Origin: Neobacillus sp. CF12
GTDB lineage: Bacteria; Bacillota; Bacilli; Bacillales; Cytobacillaceae
NCBI RefSeq assembly: GCF_030348765.1
Contig: NZ_JAUCEU010000007.1
Coordinates: 2,040,501-2,104,500, forward strand
Reading direction: 5' to 3'
DNA: 64,000 nucleotides
The notes under the pieces are model-generated. The model ran no database searches. It had not been told where the DNA came from and was given only the letters and a program-made list of their open reading frames with translations. Shown piece by piece: positions 26,180-36,018 of the stretch. Made by a program: the position numbers and the translations under genes. Numbering within the stretch: position 1 is the stretch's first letter; every line of letters starts with the position of its first letter.

Positions 26180-26214
26180 AACAAAAAACCCTCGGTTGAT
26201 TGTACCGAGGGTTT
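26180..26214 (-). terminator. Terminator of the nup operon
   Basis: AAACCCTCGGT pairs exactly with ACCGAGGGTTT around a 7-base loop, with TTTTTTGTTG following on the minus strand, 11 bases after the nupQ stop. Confidence 0.85.
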
Positions 26215-26224
26215 GGTGGGAAAT

Positions 26225-27184
26225 TTATCTGCTTCCTTTGATATAATGTGTTCCACTTGCTTTTGGAGCGTCTGCGCGGCCAATAAAACCTGTTAGCGCT
26301 AAGATGGTTAACACATATGGAGCAATTAATAGATATACATTTGGAATATTTTCCAAGAAAGGCAAACTTGAACCGATAATACTGATACTTTGTGCAAAAC
26401 CAAAGAATATTGCAGCACCAAGTGAACCAAGTGGATGCCATTTACCAAAAATCATTGCTGCGAGTGCCATAAAGCCTTGTCCACTAATGGTTGAATGGCT
26501 GAAGTTTGAAGTAATGGATTGTGCATAAACACCACCGCCAATACCTGCTAAAGCACCAGATATAATGACACCAAGATAACGCATTTTTGTTACGTTAATA
26601 CCCATTGTATCAGCAGCCATTGGGTGTTCACCAACTGAACGAAGTCGAAGTCCAAATGGTGTTTTAGCGATGACGTACCAAACAATAACAGCTACTAAAA
26701 TCGCAAAGAATGAAGTCCAATACGTGTTTTGGAAAAATATTTCACCAATAACAGGTATATCTTTTAAAACTGGTATATCAATTTTATTAAATCCTTTACT
26801 GATAATTCCTGTTTCACCTTTATCATAAATAAGTTTAACGAGGAACAAAGTCAAACCAGAAGCGAGTAAGTTAATAGCTACCCCGGAAACTGTATGGTCA
26901 GCACGGAATGTAATTGCCGCAACCGCATGTAAAATCGAGAATATCGCACCGGCAGCCATAGCAACAAAGATAGCAATCCATGGTGTTAAGCTTCCGAAGG
27001 TTTCAACAAACGTTAAATTAAAAACAATTGCCGTAAATGCACCAATAACCATTAATCCTTCTAATCCAATATTTACAACCCCAGAACGTTCTGAGAAAAT
27101 ACCGCCTAATGCAGTGAAGAGAAGTGGAGCAGCCCATAAAAGAGTGGATGGAACGACAATCATCAAAATATCCATTAAGCTCAC
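26225..27184 (-). CDS. nupQ: Nucleoside ABC transporter permease NupQ
   Basis: The 319-residue multi-span permease of the BMP-type nucleoside importer has about eight to nine hydrophobic segments and the family loop FRADHTVSGVAINLLASGLT. The EGLMVIGAF segment near residue 42 matches B. subtilis NupQ (YufQ). GTG at 27184 has AGGGGGTG upstream and directly follows the nupP stop codon. It forms the membrane channel with NupP. Confidence 0.92.
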   Translation of the reverse strand: MSLMDILMIVVPSTLLWAAPLLFTALGGIFSERSGVVNIGLEGLMVIGAFTAIVFNLTFVETFGSLTPWIAIFVAMAAGAIFSILHAVAAITFRADHTVSGVAINLLASGLTLFLVKLIYDKGETGIISKGFNKIDIPVLKDIPVIGEIFFQNTYWTSFFAILVAVIVWYVIAKTPFGLRLRSVGEHPMAADTMGINVTKMRYLGVIISGALAGIGGGVYAQSITSNFSHSTISGQGFMALAAMIFGKWHPLGSLGAAIFFGFAQSISIIGSSLPFLENIPNVYLLIAPYVLTILALTGFIGRADAPKASGTHYIKGSR

Positions 27185-28243
27185 TTACTTCACCCCCTTT
27201 TTACTGAACTTATCTAGTATAACTCTTATCATATAACTCGCCGCAACGAAGAATACGATTAGGGCAATGATGATGTCTACAAGTTCATTTGGAACGCCAG
27301 CTTCAAGAGGCATATTTAAAGCACCGACTTCTAGAATACCGAAGAGGATGGCAGAGAAGAATACCCCAAGTGCAGTGTTAGCTCCTAATAGCGCAATCGC
27401 AATACCGGTGAAACCTACGCCAGTAAATCCACCTTTAACAGCTGCATATCCAAACGTACCTAGTCCTTCCATTGCTCCTGCTAAACCAGCAAATGCACCG
27501 GAAATAACCATTGATAACACAATATTATTATTAACATTCATACCAGCATAATGTGCTGCATGCTGGTTAAATCCTACTGCTCTTAATTCAAAACCTCTAG
27601 TTGTTTTTTCTAATAAGAACCACATAATGAAACAACATATAATTGCTATAAAAATTCCCCAGTGAAGTCGTGAAAAGTCTGTTAATTCTTGGAACCATTC
27701 TGACCGTAATGTTGCTGATTCTTTTACAAGCTCTGTTTTATCTCCATTATCTGATAATACATTACGAATAATGTAGTTAGTAACATGAAGTGCAACATAG
27801 TTCATCATAATCGTAACGATTACTTCGTGAACGCGGAAGCGAGCTTTTAATAAACCTGGGATATACGCCCAAATTGCTCCAGCAACGATAGATGCGATGA
27901 TTGCCAGCGGCAAGTGAATCACTCTTGGCAGGTCAAATGCAACCCCAACCCATACAGCAGCAAGCCATCCGACAATAAATTGCCCTTCAACCCCAATATT
28001 GAATAATCCAACTCTGAAAGCAAAAGCAACGGCTAAACCAGCTAAAATATATGGGGTAAATTGTCTAACGACTTCTCCCATATAATAAACGTCACCAAAA
28101 GCACCATTCCATAATGCAGTAAAAGCAGCACCTGGATTATATCCACTTACTAACATAATAATTGTTCCAACAAGAATACCTAATAAAACGGCAATAACTG
28201 GTGTAATAATTCCCCTTAAGCGTTTAGACATTTGTTGCTTCAC
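27185..28243 (-). CDS. nupP: Nucleoside ABC transporter permease NupP
   Basis: The 352-residue permease has an N-terminal membrane helix and further spans. The family blocks FRVGLFNIGVEGQFIVGWLA and HEVIVTIMMNYVALH are present. It pairs with NupQ. The GTG start at 28243 lies 20 bases inside the end of nupO, so the two are translationally coupled. Homologue of B. subtilis YufP. Confidence 0.92.
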   Translation of the reverse strand: MKQQMSKRLRGIITPVIAVLLGILVGTIIMLVSGYNPGAAFTALWNGAFGDVYYMGEVVRQFTPYILAGLAVAFAFRVGLFNIGVEGQFIVGWLAAVWVGVAFDLPRVIHLPLAIIASIVAGAIWAYIPGLLKARFRVHEVIVTIMMNYVALHVTNYIIRNVLSDNGDKTELVKESATLRSEWFQELTDFSRLHWGIFIAIICCFIMWFLLEKTTRGFELRAVGFNQHAAHYAGMNVNNNIVLSMVISGAFAGLAGAMEGLGTFGYAAVKGGFTGVGFTGIAIALLGANTALGVFFSAILFGILEVGALNMPLEAGVPNELVDIIIALIVFFVAASYMIRVILDKFSKKGVK

Positions 28244-29759
28244 CCGCTTCCTTTCTATTCGATCCAGCCATTAATAATCCAAGCTCTTGCTCAGTCGTTT
28301 CTTTAGGATTAACAACAGCAACAATTTTCCCTTCGTAAATAACGGCAATACGGTCACTTACGTTCATAATTTCATCTAACTCAAATGAAATTAATAAGAC
28401 AGCTTTCCCATTATCACGTTGTTCAATTAAACGTTTATGGATAAATTCAATCGCTCCAACATCCAAACCACGGGTTGGCTGTGCCGCAATTAGTAGATCT
28501 GGATCTCGATCAACCTCACGTCCAATAATCGCTTTTTGCTGATTTCCACCAGACAATGCACGTGCTAGCACATACTCACTTGGTGTACGAACGTCGAACT
28601 CTTCAATTAAGTTTCTAGCCTTATTGTAAATCTCTTTAAAGTTCAAAATACCATTTTTAGAATATGGTTTTTTGTTATAAGTTTGTAACACCATATTTTC
28701 CCCAATTGGGAAGTTTAACACTAAGCCGTGTTTGTGACGGTCTTGAGGAATATGACCAACGCCTGTGTCAGTTATTTTTCTCGGTGAAAGATTTACTAGT
28801 TCTTTACCATTTAACTTCACACTGCCGCTCTCTGATTTTCTCAGTCCAGTAATGGCCTCGATAAATTCCGATTGGCCGTTTCCATCGACACCGGCAATAC
28901 CAACAATTTCTCCTGCGCGAACTGACAAGTCTAAACCATTAACAACTGTAACACCACGAGTATCTTTTACTACTAAATCCTTAACTTCAAAAACTTCCTG
29001 TTTTGGGTTTCCAGGACTCTTTTCTGTTTTAAAAGTTACTTCACGACCTACCATTAAACTTGCAAGCTCATTAGGATTTGTTTCATTTACATTTACAGTT
29101 CCAATCCCTTTCCCTTTACGAATAACCGTACAACGATCACAAACCTCCATGATTTCTTTCAGCTTGTGGGTAATAAGGATAATGGATTTACCTTCCTTAA
29201 TAAGCGTTTTCATTATTTGAATTAATTCTTTAATTTCTTGAGGTGTAAGTACAGCAGATGGTTCGTCAAAAATTAGAATCTCAGCACCACGGTATAGCGT
29301 TTTTAGGATTTCTACCCTTTGCTGCATTCCCACAGAAATATCAGAGATTTTTGCTTGAGGATCAACAGATAGTCCATAACGTTCAGAAATGGCACGAACT
29401 TCCTGTTCAGCCTTCTTAATGTCAATACGTCCTGCAGATGTTATTTCTTTACCTAGAATAATATTTTCGGTGACGGTAAATGTATCTACAAGCATAAAGT
29501 GTTGATGCACCATTCCAATTCCTAGATCATTTGCAATGTTTGGATTTGAAATGTTCACTGGTTTTCCTTTTACACGGATTTCTCCGGCTTCAGGTTGATA
29601 TAATCCAAAAAGGACGTTCATTAAAGTTGATTTACCCGCACCATTTTCACCGAGTAAAGCATGAATCTCTCCTTGTTTCAACTGAAGTGTAATGTTGTCA
29701 TTCGCAACAAATCCACCGAATTCCTTACGGATATTGAGCATTTCAATTACATAATCCAT
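28224..29759 (-). CDS. nupO: Nucleoside ABC transporter ATP-binding protein NupO (two ABC domains)
   Basis: The 511-residue protein has two fused ABC domains. The first has a normal Walker A GENGAGKST (about residue 36) and signature ISVGMQQRVEI. The second has a degenerate Walker A GVDGNGQSEF but an intact signature LSGGNQQK. This asymmetry is usual for sugar/nucleoside ABC ATPases. It drives import through NupP and NupQ. ATG at 29759 follows GGGGAGTG. A hairpin separates it from nupN. Confidence 0.93.
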   Translation of the reverse strand: MDYVIEMLNIRKEFGGFVANDNITLQLKQGEIHALLGENGAGKSTLMNVLFGLYQPEAGEIRVKGKPVNISNPNIANDLGIGMVHQHFMLVDTFTVTENIILGKEITSAGRIDIKKAEQEVRAISERYGLSVDPQAKISDISVGMQQRVEILKTLYRGAEILIFDEPSAVLTPQEIKELIQIMKTLIKEGKSIILITHKLKEIMEVCDRCTVIRKGKGIGTVNVNETNPNELASLMVGREVTFKTEKSPGNPKQEVFEVKDLVVKDTRGVTVVNGLDLSVRAGEIVGIAGVDGNGQSEFIEAITGLRKSESGSVKLNGKELVNLSPRKITDTGVGHIPQDRHKHGLVLNFPIGENMVLQTYNKKPYSKNGILNFKEIYNKARNLIEEFDVRTPSEYVLARALSGGNQQKAIIGREVDRDPDLLIAAQPTRGLDVGAIEFIHKRLIEQRDNGKAVLLISFELDEIMNVSDRIAVIYEGKIVAVVNPKETTEQELGLLMAGSNRKEAGEATNV

Positions 29760-29912
29760 TTATTTCACTCCCCATAATAAGGTAAAATTATTCATCAGTA
29801 GTAAGAGGTCAGACTTTTAATATTTTTTAAAAAAAGGGATATCCTCCCTACTTAAATCCTAAATGAAAGGTAGAAAACATTTTCTACACTTCAGTTAAGA
29901 TTTTAAATTAAG

Positions 29913-29942
29913 AATAAGCGGGAGTAACATATCCCGCTTATT
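29913..29942 (-). terminator. Stem-loop between nupN and nupO
   Basis: AATAAGCGGGA pairs with TCCCGCTTATT around an 8-base loop, nine bases after the nupN stop. No good T-run follows on the minus strand, so it probably acts as a partial terminator or mRNA stabiliser that raises the level of the binding lipoprotein over the ABC subunits. Confidence 0.6.
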
Positions 29943-29950
29943 TAAGTTAA

Positions 29951-31036
29951 TTATTTTACAGTAAATTTCTCAAGTTCAGCACGAGTTCCAGGAACTGTGA
30001 TATCCCCTGATTTAATTTTTTCTACCCAATCTTGCACTGCCTTTTCAATATCAGCTTTGTTAGCAACCTTATCATTGATAGGTGCTACACCTACACCATC
30101 TTGTTCAAGACCGTATAATGCAACTTCTCCACCTGGGAAGTTACCTTCTTTAGCTTTTGTAGCTAAGTCTTTAACTGCTACGTCAACACGCTTAAGTGCT
30201 GAAGTAAGAACTACTTCTGGTCCCATGTCGTTTTGGTCACGGTCTACACCGATTGCCCAAATTTCTCGTGCTGGATCTTTCTTCTTCAAGTCGCCAGCTT
30301 CTTTGAATAATCCGTTACCAGTTCCACCAGCTGCGTGGAAGACAACATCTGCGCCAGAAGAATACATTTTAGAGGAGATTGTTTGACCAAGTTCTGCTTT
30401 ATCAAATGCACCAGCATATTGTACGTCAACTTTAACTGTTGGTTTCGCAGCTTTAACTCCAGCTAAAAATCCTGCTTCGAAGCGCTCGATAACTGGGATT
30501 TCCATTCCACCGATAAATCCAATATGATCAGTTTTTGTTGCCATCGCTGCAGCAACACCAGCTAAGAATGCTGCTTCTTGCTCTTTAAATAGAACACTAG
30601 CAACGTTTGGCTGTTTAACTTCTGCATCAATAATTGCAAAGTTAGTTTCTTTTTGTTGTTGTGCAATCTCGTCAACTGCAGCTTGCATTAAGAAACCGAT
30701 ACCGTAAACTAAACCAAAATCTTGACGTGCAAGTGTGTTAAGGTTCGTTGAGTAGTCAGCATCAGATTTAGATTGAAGGTACGTATATCCTTTTGTTCCT
30801 TCTTCTAAATTGTTGTCCTTACCAAAAGCTTGAAGACCTTCCCAAGCAGATTGGTTGAAAGATTTGTCATCAACTCCACCAACGTCAGTAACCATCGCAA
30901 CTGTAAATGGTTTTTCTTCTTCTTTGTTACCACCTGTAGCACCTTCGTTTTTGTCATCAGCTTTACCACAAGCACCTAATAGTGTTCCTGCAGCAAGTAC
31001 AAGCGATAACGCCATACCAATTTTGCGCTTTTTCAA
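29951..31036 (-). CDS. nupN: Nucleoside-binding lipoprotein NupN (BMP/Med family)
   Basis: This is the extracellular substrate-binding protein of the importer. It has a lipoprotein signal with lipobox LLGAC, Cys23 being the lipidated residue, followed by a Lys/Asp/Glu linker. The BMP family fold starts at FTVAMVTDVGGVDDKSFNQS and includes KTDHIGFIGGMEIPVIERFE and GVDRDQNDMGPEVVLTS. BMP-type proteins bind purine nucleosides; in B. subtilis NupN takes up guanosine. The start is TTG at 31036, seven bases after AGGGGGT. It is the first gene of nupNOPQ and follows the GntR gene ymfC. Confidence 0.93.
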   Translation of the reverse strand: MKKRKIGMALSLVLAAGTLLGACGKADDKNEGATGGNKEEEKPFTVAMVTDVGGVDDKSFNQSAWEGLQAFGKDNNLEEGTKGYTYLQSKSDADYSTNLNTLARQDFGLVYGIGFLMQAAVDEIAQQQKETNFAIIDAEVKQPNVASVLFKEQEAAFLAGVAAAMATKTDHIGFIGGMEIPVIERFEAGFLAGVKAAKPTVKVDVQYAGAFDKAELGQTISSKMYSSGADVVFHAAGGTGNGLFKEAGDLKKKDPAREIWAIGVDRDQNDMGPEVVLTSALKRVDVAVKDLATKAKEGNFPGGEVALYGLEQDGVGVAPINDKVANKADIEKAVQDWVEKIKSGDITVPGTRAELEKFTVK

Positions 31037-31120
31037 GGAAAAGACCCCCTATATATGTTTTTTGATTTAGTAGAAATGCACTAAATAGCAGATTTTTTCT
31101 GTTTTAAGTATGGGTCAAGG

Positions 31121-31846
31121 TTAAAACCTTTTTCTTAATACCTGAAAACTAAATTTATCTGCTTTAAAGTAGTTTACCGAAAAAAGGACTGGTTCATCCA
31201 TTTCATCGAAATGCATTTGCTTTAAAACGAGCAATGCAGTTTCTGGTTCACATTCTAGAATTGGGGAAATTTTCTCATGATAACCAATTGGTTCAATCTG
31301 AGCAACCGCATATGTAATTTTTCGGTTTGCCTCCTCTTCCAAAATGGAAAAAATTGATTCCTCTCCATGTGAAAATGTCTCTGGCAAGATTTTTTCAGGT
31401 ACCTTGTCGATACAGTACACAACAGGTTCCCCGTTTGCAGTTCTAACCCGCTCCATGATCACAATTTCCTCATTTGCAGAACATGAGAAACGACGAATGT
31501 CCTCTTCAGTAGCTCCAACAGTTGATGAACTTAAAAAGATTGTTCCTGGTTTCATCCCCGCCTGAAATATCATATCTGTAACACTATTTAGTTGTTCGAT
31601 CCCTGAGGTAAACAGCGGCTTAGAATTAACAAATGTCCCAACACCGTGGCGACGAATGATAACGTTTTCTTCTTCAAGTATGCGTAATGCCTCTCGAAGT
31701 GTTGCTCTGCTTACTCCAAGATGTTTGGCAAGATCGAATTCGGATGGAAGCTTTTCTTTTTCTTTGTAAACTCCTAGTTCGATATCTTGTTTTAACCGAT
31801 CGATAACTTGTAGGTATAAATGTCGGTTATCTAGCTTAATAGACAT
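31121..31846 (-). CDS. ymfC: GntR-family transcription regulator (YmfC, HutC/UTRA type)
   Basis: The 241-residue regulator has an N-terminal winged helix (about 8-75) with the GntR recognition region [25 protein letters not shown] effector domain follows (about 95-240). HutC-type members sense a small ligand. ATG at 31846 has GGAGG seven bases upstream. An operator-like palindrome overlaps its own promoter. Position next to nupNOPQ suggests it may control the nucleoside importer; that is inference. Confidence 0.92.
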   Translation of the reverse strand: MSIKLDNRHLYLQVIDRLKQDIELGVYKEKEKLPSEFDLAKHLGVSRATLREALRILEEENVIIRRHGVGTFVNSKPLFTSGIEQLNSVTDMIFQAGMKPGTIFLSSSTVGATEEDIRRFSCSANEEIVIMERVRTANGEPVVYCIDKVPEKILPETFSHGEESIFSILEEEANRKITYAVAQIEPIGYHEKISPILECEPETALLVLKQMHFDEMDEPVLFSVNYFKADKFSFQVLRKRF

Positions 31847-31872
31847 GCGGGTACCTCCAGCTCTTTCTTAAG

Positions 31873-31890
31873 ACATCAGACATCTGATGT
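31873..31890. promoter_or_regulatory. Operator-like palindrome upstream of ymfC
   Basis: ACATCAG and CTGATGT are exact inverted arms around four bases. The site overlaps a likely -10 sequence (TATACA on the minus strand) 27-44 bases before the ymfC start, a position that fits autoregulation by YmfC. No second copy is visible in front of nupN. Confidence 0.5.
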
Positions 31891-32073
31891 ATAATCATTC
31901 CTACTAATCGAAAATAATATAACATTTTTTTTTGCATATGGAAATAGAATTTCAACATTTTGTCGAAAAAAGCCAGAATGTCGAAAATTGTCAAAAATAA
32001 TAGGTCTTTTTACTCGGAAATCTGCTATAATTTATAGTTGTCTATATAACATTGGAATATTTAGGTAATTTAT

Positions 32074-32104
32074 GGTAAAAAAAGAAGAGCCCAAAAAGGC
32101 TCTA
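32074..32104 (-). terminator. Terminator of spoIIIE
   Basis: AGAGCC pairs with GGCTCT around a 6-base loop (CAAAAA), followed on the minus strand by TCTTTTTTTACC. The stem is short but sits right after the spoIIIE stop. Confidence 0.65.
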
Positions 32105-32107
32105 GGT

Positions 32108-34459
32108 TTAATTCACTTCTTCATTTGGTTTTGAATGTAAAACTGCTCGTGGTTTACTTCCCTCATATGAACCAACAATCCCTCGTGCTTCCATTTCATC
32201 TATCAAACGTGCCGCTCTCGTGTAGCCTATCCGGAATCGACGTTGTAACATTGAAACGGAAGCTGTTTGCATTTCTATCACCAAATCCACTGCATCACCA
32301 TATAACTCATCGTCAACCTCACCGACTGCCTCCGTTATTTCATCTGGAATCATTTCTTCTTGATATTGAGCCTTTTGCTGTCCAATAACAAAATTTACTG
32401 TGTCCTCTACTTCATTGTCAGAAAGAAAAGCTCCTTGCACCCGAACTGGTTTTGAAGCCCCAACCGGTAAAAATAACATATCTCCCCTGCCTAACAGTTT
32501 TTCAGCACCGCCCATATCCAAGATGGTTCTTGAATCCGTTGCACTTGAAACCGCAAAAGCAATTCTTGAAGGAATATTTGCTTTAATAACACCTGTGATG
32601 ACATCTACTGATGGACGCTGTGTAGCTATAATCAAGTGAATACCAGCAGCTCTAGCCATTTGTGCAAGTCTAGTAATGGAATCCTCTACATCTGAAGAGG
32701 CTACCATCATTAAATCAGCTAACTCGTCTACAATCACAACAATATATGGCAATAGAGGCTGTTTGTCATTCTCTTCCACGTTATGCCTTTTAACATGGTC
32801 ATTATACCCTTCTATATTACGTGTTCCGGTATGAGAGAACAGTTCATAGCGTCTTTCCATTTCACTTACAACCTTTTTCAAAGCCTGCGATGCTTTTTTA
32901 GCATCTGTTACTACAGGTGCTAAAAGGTGCGGTACTCCATTATAGACATTTAACTCAACCATCTTTGGATCAATCATCATTAATTTTACTTCATGAGGCT
33001 TAGCTCTCATTAATATGCTGGTAATAATACCATTAATACATACACTTTTCCCACTTCCGGTTGAACCGGCTACAAGTAGATGCGGCATTTTATTTAATTC
33101 AGCCAGTACAGCCTCCCCAGTAATATCTCTGCCAAGACCAATAAGCAGTTTCGATTCTGGTTTATTATTTTGTGTTGCTTCTAGTACCTCTCGTAAGGAT
33201 ACAACTGCCACCTCTGAATTAGGAACTTCAATTCCTATAGCAGACTTTCCAGGAATAGGGGCTTCAATTCGTATATCTTTAGCAGCAAGTGCTAATGCTA
33301 GATCATCACTTAAACTGACGATTTTACTAACCTTCACTCCAACATCAGGGTGAACTTCGTATTTTGTAACAGCTGGACCAAGATGTACTTGAGTCACACG
33401 TGCCTTCACTCCAAAACTCTGAAAAGTCCTTTCAAGTTTAGCTGCATTTGCATGGATTAATTCATATTCCCCACTCTGATCCGTTTTCTTTGGCAGCTTA
33501 AGGAGTCTTAACGGCGGTAATTCATATGCTACATTCTCCACTTCTGTAAAGGTAATTGGCGGCGTGGAATCTTCTTCTGGTATTTTTTGTTCATTTCCTT
33601 TATGCTTTGAATCCTCTTTCCTTCGTTTTGCTTTTTGTGGCTCTTCGTCAGAATATGCACGATCTGCAAAGCTGGAGATAAGAGGTTCAGGTGTCACGAA
33701 CTCATCCTGGACATTTTGTAAGGGAGGATTGATTTCTGGTTGAACAGATGCTGCTGCTGCACGGTTCTCTCGTTCCCGTTGCTGTTGTATTCTTTTTTCT
33801 TCCCTGCGCTCCTGTTTTTTCTGCTTCCATTCTTCGACATCCAATTTAAAGGCATTCCACTGTCCCTTTGAAAATTCAATTATCGTCGTTCCTACTTTAG
33901 CAATAAAATCTCCAAATGATTTACCTGTAAGTAAAATAAAGCCTATTAAAATAAAGATAAATGCAATAATCTTTGTACCCGTTTCAGCAAAGAGATAATG
34001 AAACATTGCAAAAAGAACAGCACCAATCATTCCTCCGCCAAGGTCGATTGTACTCGTTTCCCCTTTGACTTCCATCATAAATATTTCCCATGTATTACTA
34101 ATGACACTAGGATCTTTAAAATTCCCATCATTAGTTAGTAAATGAAAAAGTGTTACATGGCTTAAAAGCAAAATAGAAGAAACGATAAGATAAGTGCCAA
34201 TTAATTTTGTATGAAAGATAAAAGGTATTGTCCGTTTCCACATCAGATACACACTTAAGATCACAAGACCAATCAAACTTAGCATATACCATTCCCCCAT
34301 CCAAAAACGGAAAAATAATACTGCTGCTTCACCTACGGCTCCCAATTTTGCAATTGAAATAATAGCTAGCGCTAATAATGCTAGCGCTGTAAGCTCAAAT
34401 TGAACGGTTTGTTTTAAATGATTATCTCTCTTTTTTGATCTTCTCTTTTTCTTTGCCAT
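32108..34459 (-). CDS. spoIIIE: DNA translocase SpoIIIE (FtsK family)
   Basis: SpoIIIE pumps the chromosome into the forespore and clears trapped DNA at division septa. The 783-residue protein has four membrane helices in the first ~170 residues, a charged linker (about 195-300), and the motor with Walker A in [12 protein letters not shown] and Walker B in [14 protein letters not shown]. The C-terminal gamma domain [21 protein letters not shown] recognises SRS sequences. The length matches B. subtilis (787). ATG at 34459 follows AGGTGATTAG. It is bordered by the ymfC group and, upstream, by repeat copy B and ylzJ. Confidence 0.97.
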   Translation of the reverse strand: MAKKKRRSKKRDNHLKQTVQFELTALALLALAIISIAKLGAVGEAAVLFFRFWMGEWYMLSLIGLVILSVYLMWKRTIPFIFHTKLIGTYLIVSSILLLSHVTLFHLLTNDGNFKDPSVISNTWEIFMMEVKGETSTIDLGGGMIGAVLFAMFHYLFAETGTKIIAFIFILIGFILLTGKSFGDFIAKVGTTIIEFSKGQWNAFKLDVEEWKQKKQERREEKRIQQQRERENRAAAASVQPEINPPLQNVQDEFVTPEPLISSFADRAYSDEEPQKAKRRKEDSKHKGNEQKIPEEDSTPPITFTEVENVAYELPPLRLLKLPKKTDQSGEYELIHANAAKLERTFQSFGVKARVTQVHLGPAVTKYEVHPDVGVKVSKIVSLSDDLALALAAKDIRIEAPIPGKSAIGIEVPNSEVAVVSLREVLEATQNNKPESKLLIGLGRDITGEAVLAELNKMPHLLVAGSTGSGKSVCINGIITSILMRAKPHEVKLMMIDPKMVELNVYNGVPHLLAPVVTDAKKASQALKKVVSEMERRYELFSHTGTRNIEGYNDHVKRHNVEENDKQPLLPYIVVIVDELADLMMVASSDVEDSITRLAQMARAAGIHLIIATQRPSVDVITGVIKANIPSRIAFAVSSATDSRTILDMGGAEKLLGRGDMLFLPVGASKPVRVQGAFLSDNEVEDTVNFVIGQQKAQYQEEMIPDEITEAVGEVDDELYGDAVDLVIEMQTASVSMLQRRFRIGYTRAARLIDEMEARGIVGSYEGSKPRAVLHSKPNEEVN

Positions 34460-34541
34460 CTAATCACCTGTCTATAAAAGTGTAGTACTATCATTAGCAA
34501 CCTTTTGCATTATCAAACATATGTATGAATGCTTTAATGGA

Positions 34542-34827
34542 AGGCTTTGTTAAATTTGTCTGTTGATTTTCGCTCCATTAAGGAAAGCATCTACGAATAC
34601 TCGCCGCAGGGACAGGCGATTTTTGCCTGTCACCAGGCACTTCGCTTTCCGCGGGCGGTCCGGGGAGCCTCCTCGGCACTTTTGCGCCTGTGGTGTCTCC
34701 CAGCCCCGTCCTCCCGCAGGACATTGAATTACTTCCTCGAATCTGCCCACGCACGAAGAAAATGCGATAGCATTCGAGGAGTCTTCGTGCCTTCCGCGAA
34801 AATCAACATGTATCTTTAACAAAGCCT
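34542..34827. repeat. GC-rich element with perfect 13-bp inverted ends, copy B
   Basis: AGGCTTTGTTAAA at the left end is exactly complementary to TTTAACAAAGCCT at the right, 286 bp apart. Inside, GTTGATTTTCGC faces GCGAAAATCAAC, so the pairing continues. The interior is GC-rich and shares GGAAAGCAT, GACAGGCG, GCTTTCCGCGGGC and GAGCCTCCTC with copy C, and TCCGGGGAGCCTCCTCG with copy A. It fills most of the 445-base gap between spoIIIE and ylzJ. It encodes no convincing protein: 90-residue open frames on both strands have no homology or ribosome site. Confidence 0.9.
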
Positions 34828-34836
34828 AATTACCCA

Positions 34837-34868
34837 TAAAAGGAAGAAAGCAGCCCACAGTGGCTGCT
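34837..34868 (-). terminator. Terminator of the tepA-ylzJ transcript
   Basis: AGCAGCC pairs with GGCTGCT around CACAGT, and the minus strand continues TTTCTTCCTTTT. Confidence 0.65.
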
Positions 34869-34904
34869 CCTAGTTTCGTATCCTGATTATACCATAATTT
34901 CCTA

Positions 34905-35141
34905 CTAGTTTGCGGACAATCCTTCAATGCTGGCACAAGAAATTTTAGTACCAGGGCATATGCGCTCATCTAAATAATGTTGCGGATCACTGCTTAATAT
35001 ACGTACCACTTGAACGTTTTGGGCATCAGACAGTTCGACTAAGAGTGATACTCCTTGATAGGTTACAGTTTGTTGTCTAGCAAAGGAGTCTGAATCAGTC
35101 GGAAAGATTAATTCTTGTGGCATCGTCGTATACAGAATCAT
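34905..35141 (-). CDS. ylzJ: YlzJ-like small protein
   Basis: This 78-residue protein starts [20 protein letters not shown], typical of the YlzJ family found only beside tepA and spoIIIE in Bacillaceae. The function is unknown. Its ATG overlaps the tepA stop by four bases (ATGA), so translation is coupled. The C-terminus has two cysteines ([11 protein letters not shown]). Confidence 0.88.
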   Translation of the reverse strand: MILYTTMPQELIFPTDSDSFARQQTVTYQGVSLLVELSDAQNVQVVRILSSDPQHYLDERICPGTKISCASIEGLSAN

Positions 35142-35893
35142 TGAATCAGCCCTCCGCCCTCAACTTTAGATTGTTCAATTAATTCATTAAGTTTCTTCAT
35201 TGCTGGTCCAAGTCCACCAACCTCATCTATCAATCCATATTCCACAGCATCTGGACCAATTACATTTGTCCCTATGTCACGAGTAAGATTTCCTTTTGCA
35301 AACATTAAGTCCTTAAATTTCTCTTCCGTAATCTTTGAGTGCTTGGTTACAAAGTTGACAACTCTATCTTGCATCTTGTCTAAATATTCAAATGTTGCCG
35401 GAACCCCGATTACGAGACCTGTTAAGCGGATGGGATGAATTGTCATCGTAGCCGTTTCGGCAATAAAGGAATGATCACAGGAGACTGCTATTGGCACTCC
35501 TATTGAATGCCCCCCACCTAAGACAATCGATACCGTTGGTTTTGAGAGTGTGGCCAACATTTCAGATATCGCCAAGCCGGCCTCCACATCTCCGCCAACT
35601 GTATTTAGGATGATCAGTACTCCTTCTATTTTGGGATTTTGTTCTATCGCTACTAATTGAGGAATCAAGTGTTCATATTTTGTAGTTTTATTTTGTGGAG
35701 GCAGCGCTAAATGACCCTCAATTTGGCCGATAATCGTTAAACAATGGATTTTTGAATCAGAAGATAGCTGAGGTACATTCGTTTGACCCAGCTGTTGTAT
35801 TTTTTCCATTAAAGAAGAAGGCTTTTCCTCTTTTTGAGGTTCTTGCCCTTCCTGATTTCCAGCTTCGTTTTGTTGTCTATCCTTATTCATCAT
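35138..35893 (-). CDS. tepA: ClpP-like serine protease TepA
   Basis: TepA (YmfB) belongs to the ClpP fold and was linked in B. subtilis to protein translocation; its role in sporulating bacteria is not settled. The protein (251 residues from ATG 35893, or 250 from the adjacent ATG at 35890) has a charged N-terminal region, the oxyanion segment [13 protein letters not shown], and the nucleophile Ser in [14 protein letters not shown] His in [12 protein letters not shown] follows, as in ClpP-like proteases. AGGGAG lies four and seven bases before the two ATG codons, so the exact start is undecided by one residue. ylzJ overlaps its end. Confidence 0.9.
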   Translation of the reverse strand: MMNKDRQQNEAGNQEGQEPQKEEKPSSLMEKIQQLGQTNVPQLSSDSKIHCLTIIGQIEGHLALPPQNKTTKYEHLIPQLVAIEQNPKIEGVLIILNTVGGDVEAGLAISEMLATLSKPTVSIVLGGGHSIGVPIAVSCDHSFIAETATMTIHPIRLTGLVIGVPATFEYLDKMQDRVVNFVTKHSKITEEKFKDLMFAKGNLTRDIGTNVIGPDAVEYGLIDEVGGLGPAMKKLNELIEQSKVEGGGLIQ

Positions 35894-35973
35894 AAGTCTC
35901 CCTTCACGCATGATAACGTTAGTATTAACCTATGAAACAATTTCATTCTTAGATAAATGGAATAATCATGCAC

Positions 35974-36006
35974 AAAATAAAGAAAGGCATTGGTTCCCCA
36001 ATGCCT
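35974..36006 (-). terminator. Terminator of rnjB
   Basis: AGGCATTGG pairs exactly with CCAATGCCT around TTCC; the minus strand continues TTCTTTATTTTG. It starts 12 bases after the rnjB stop. Confidence 0.8.
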
Positions 36007-36018
36007 CTCTTAGCCTAT

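Noticed and set aside
26042..26296. Open frames across repeat A on both strands
   Set aside because: They run from the repeat into nupQ in a wrong frame and are rich in Arg/Ser/Cys shadow codons; no ribosome site.
28765..29220. Plus-strand 151-residue open frame opposite nupO
   Set aside because: Antisense shadow of the ABC ATPase gene.
34550..34822. A 90-residue open frame on each strand within repeat B
   Set aside because: Both come from the GC-rich palindromic element, lack ribosome sites and show no protein-like pattern or conservation across copies A and C.
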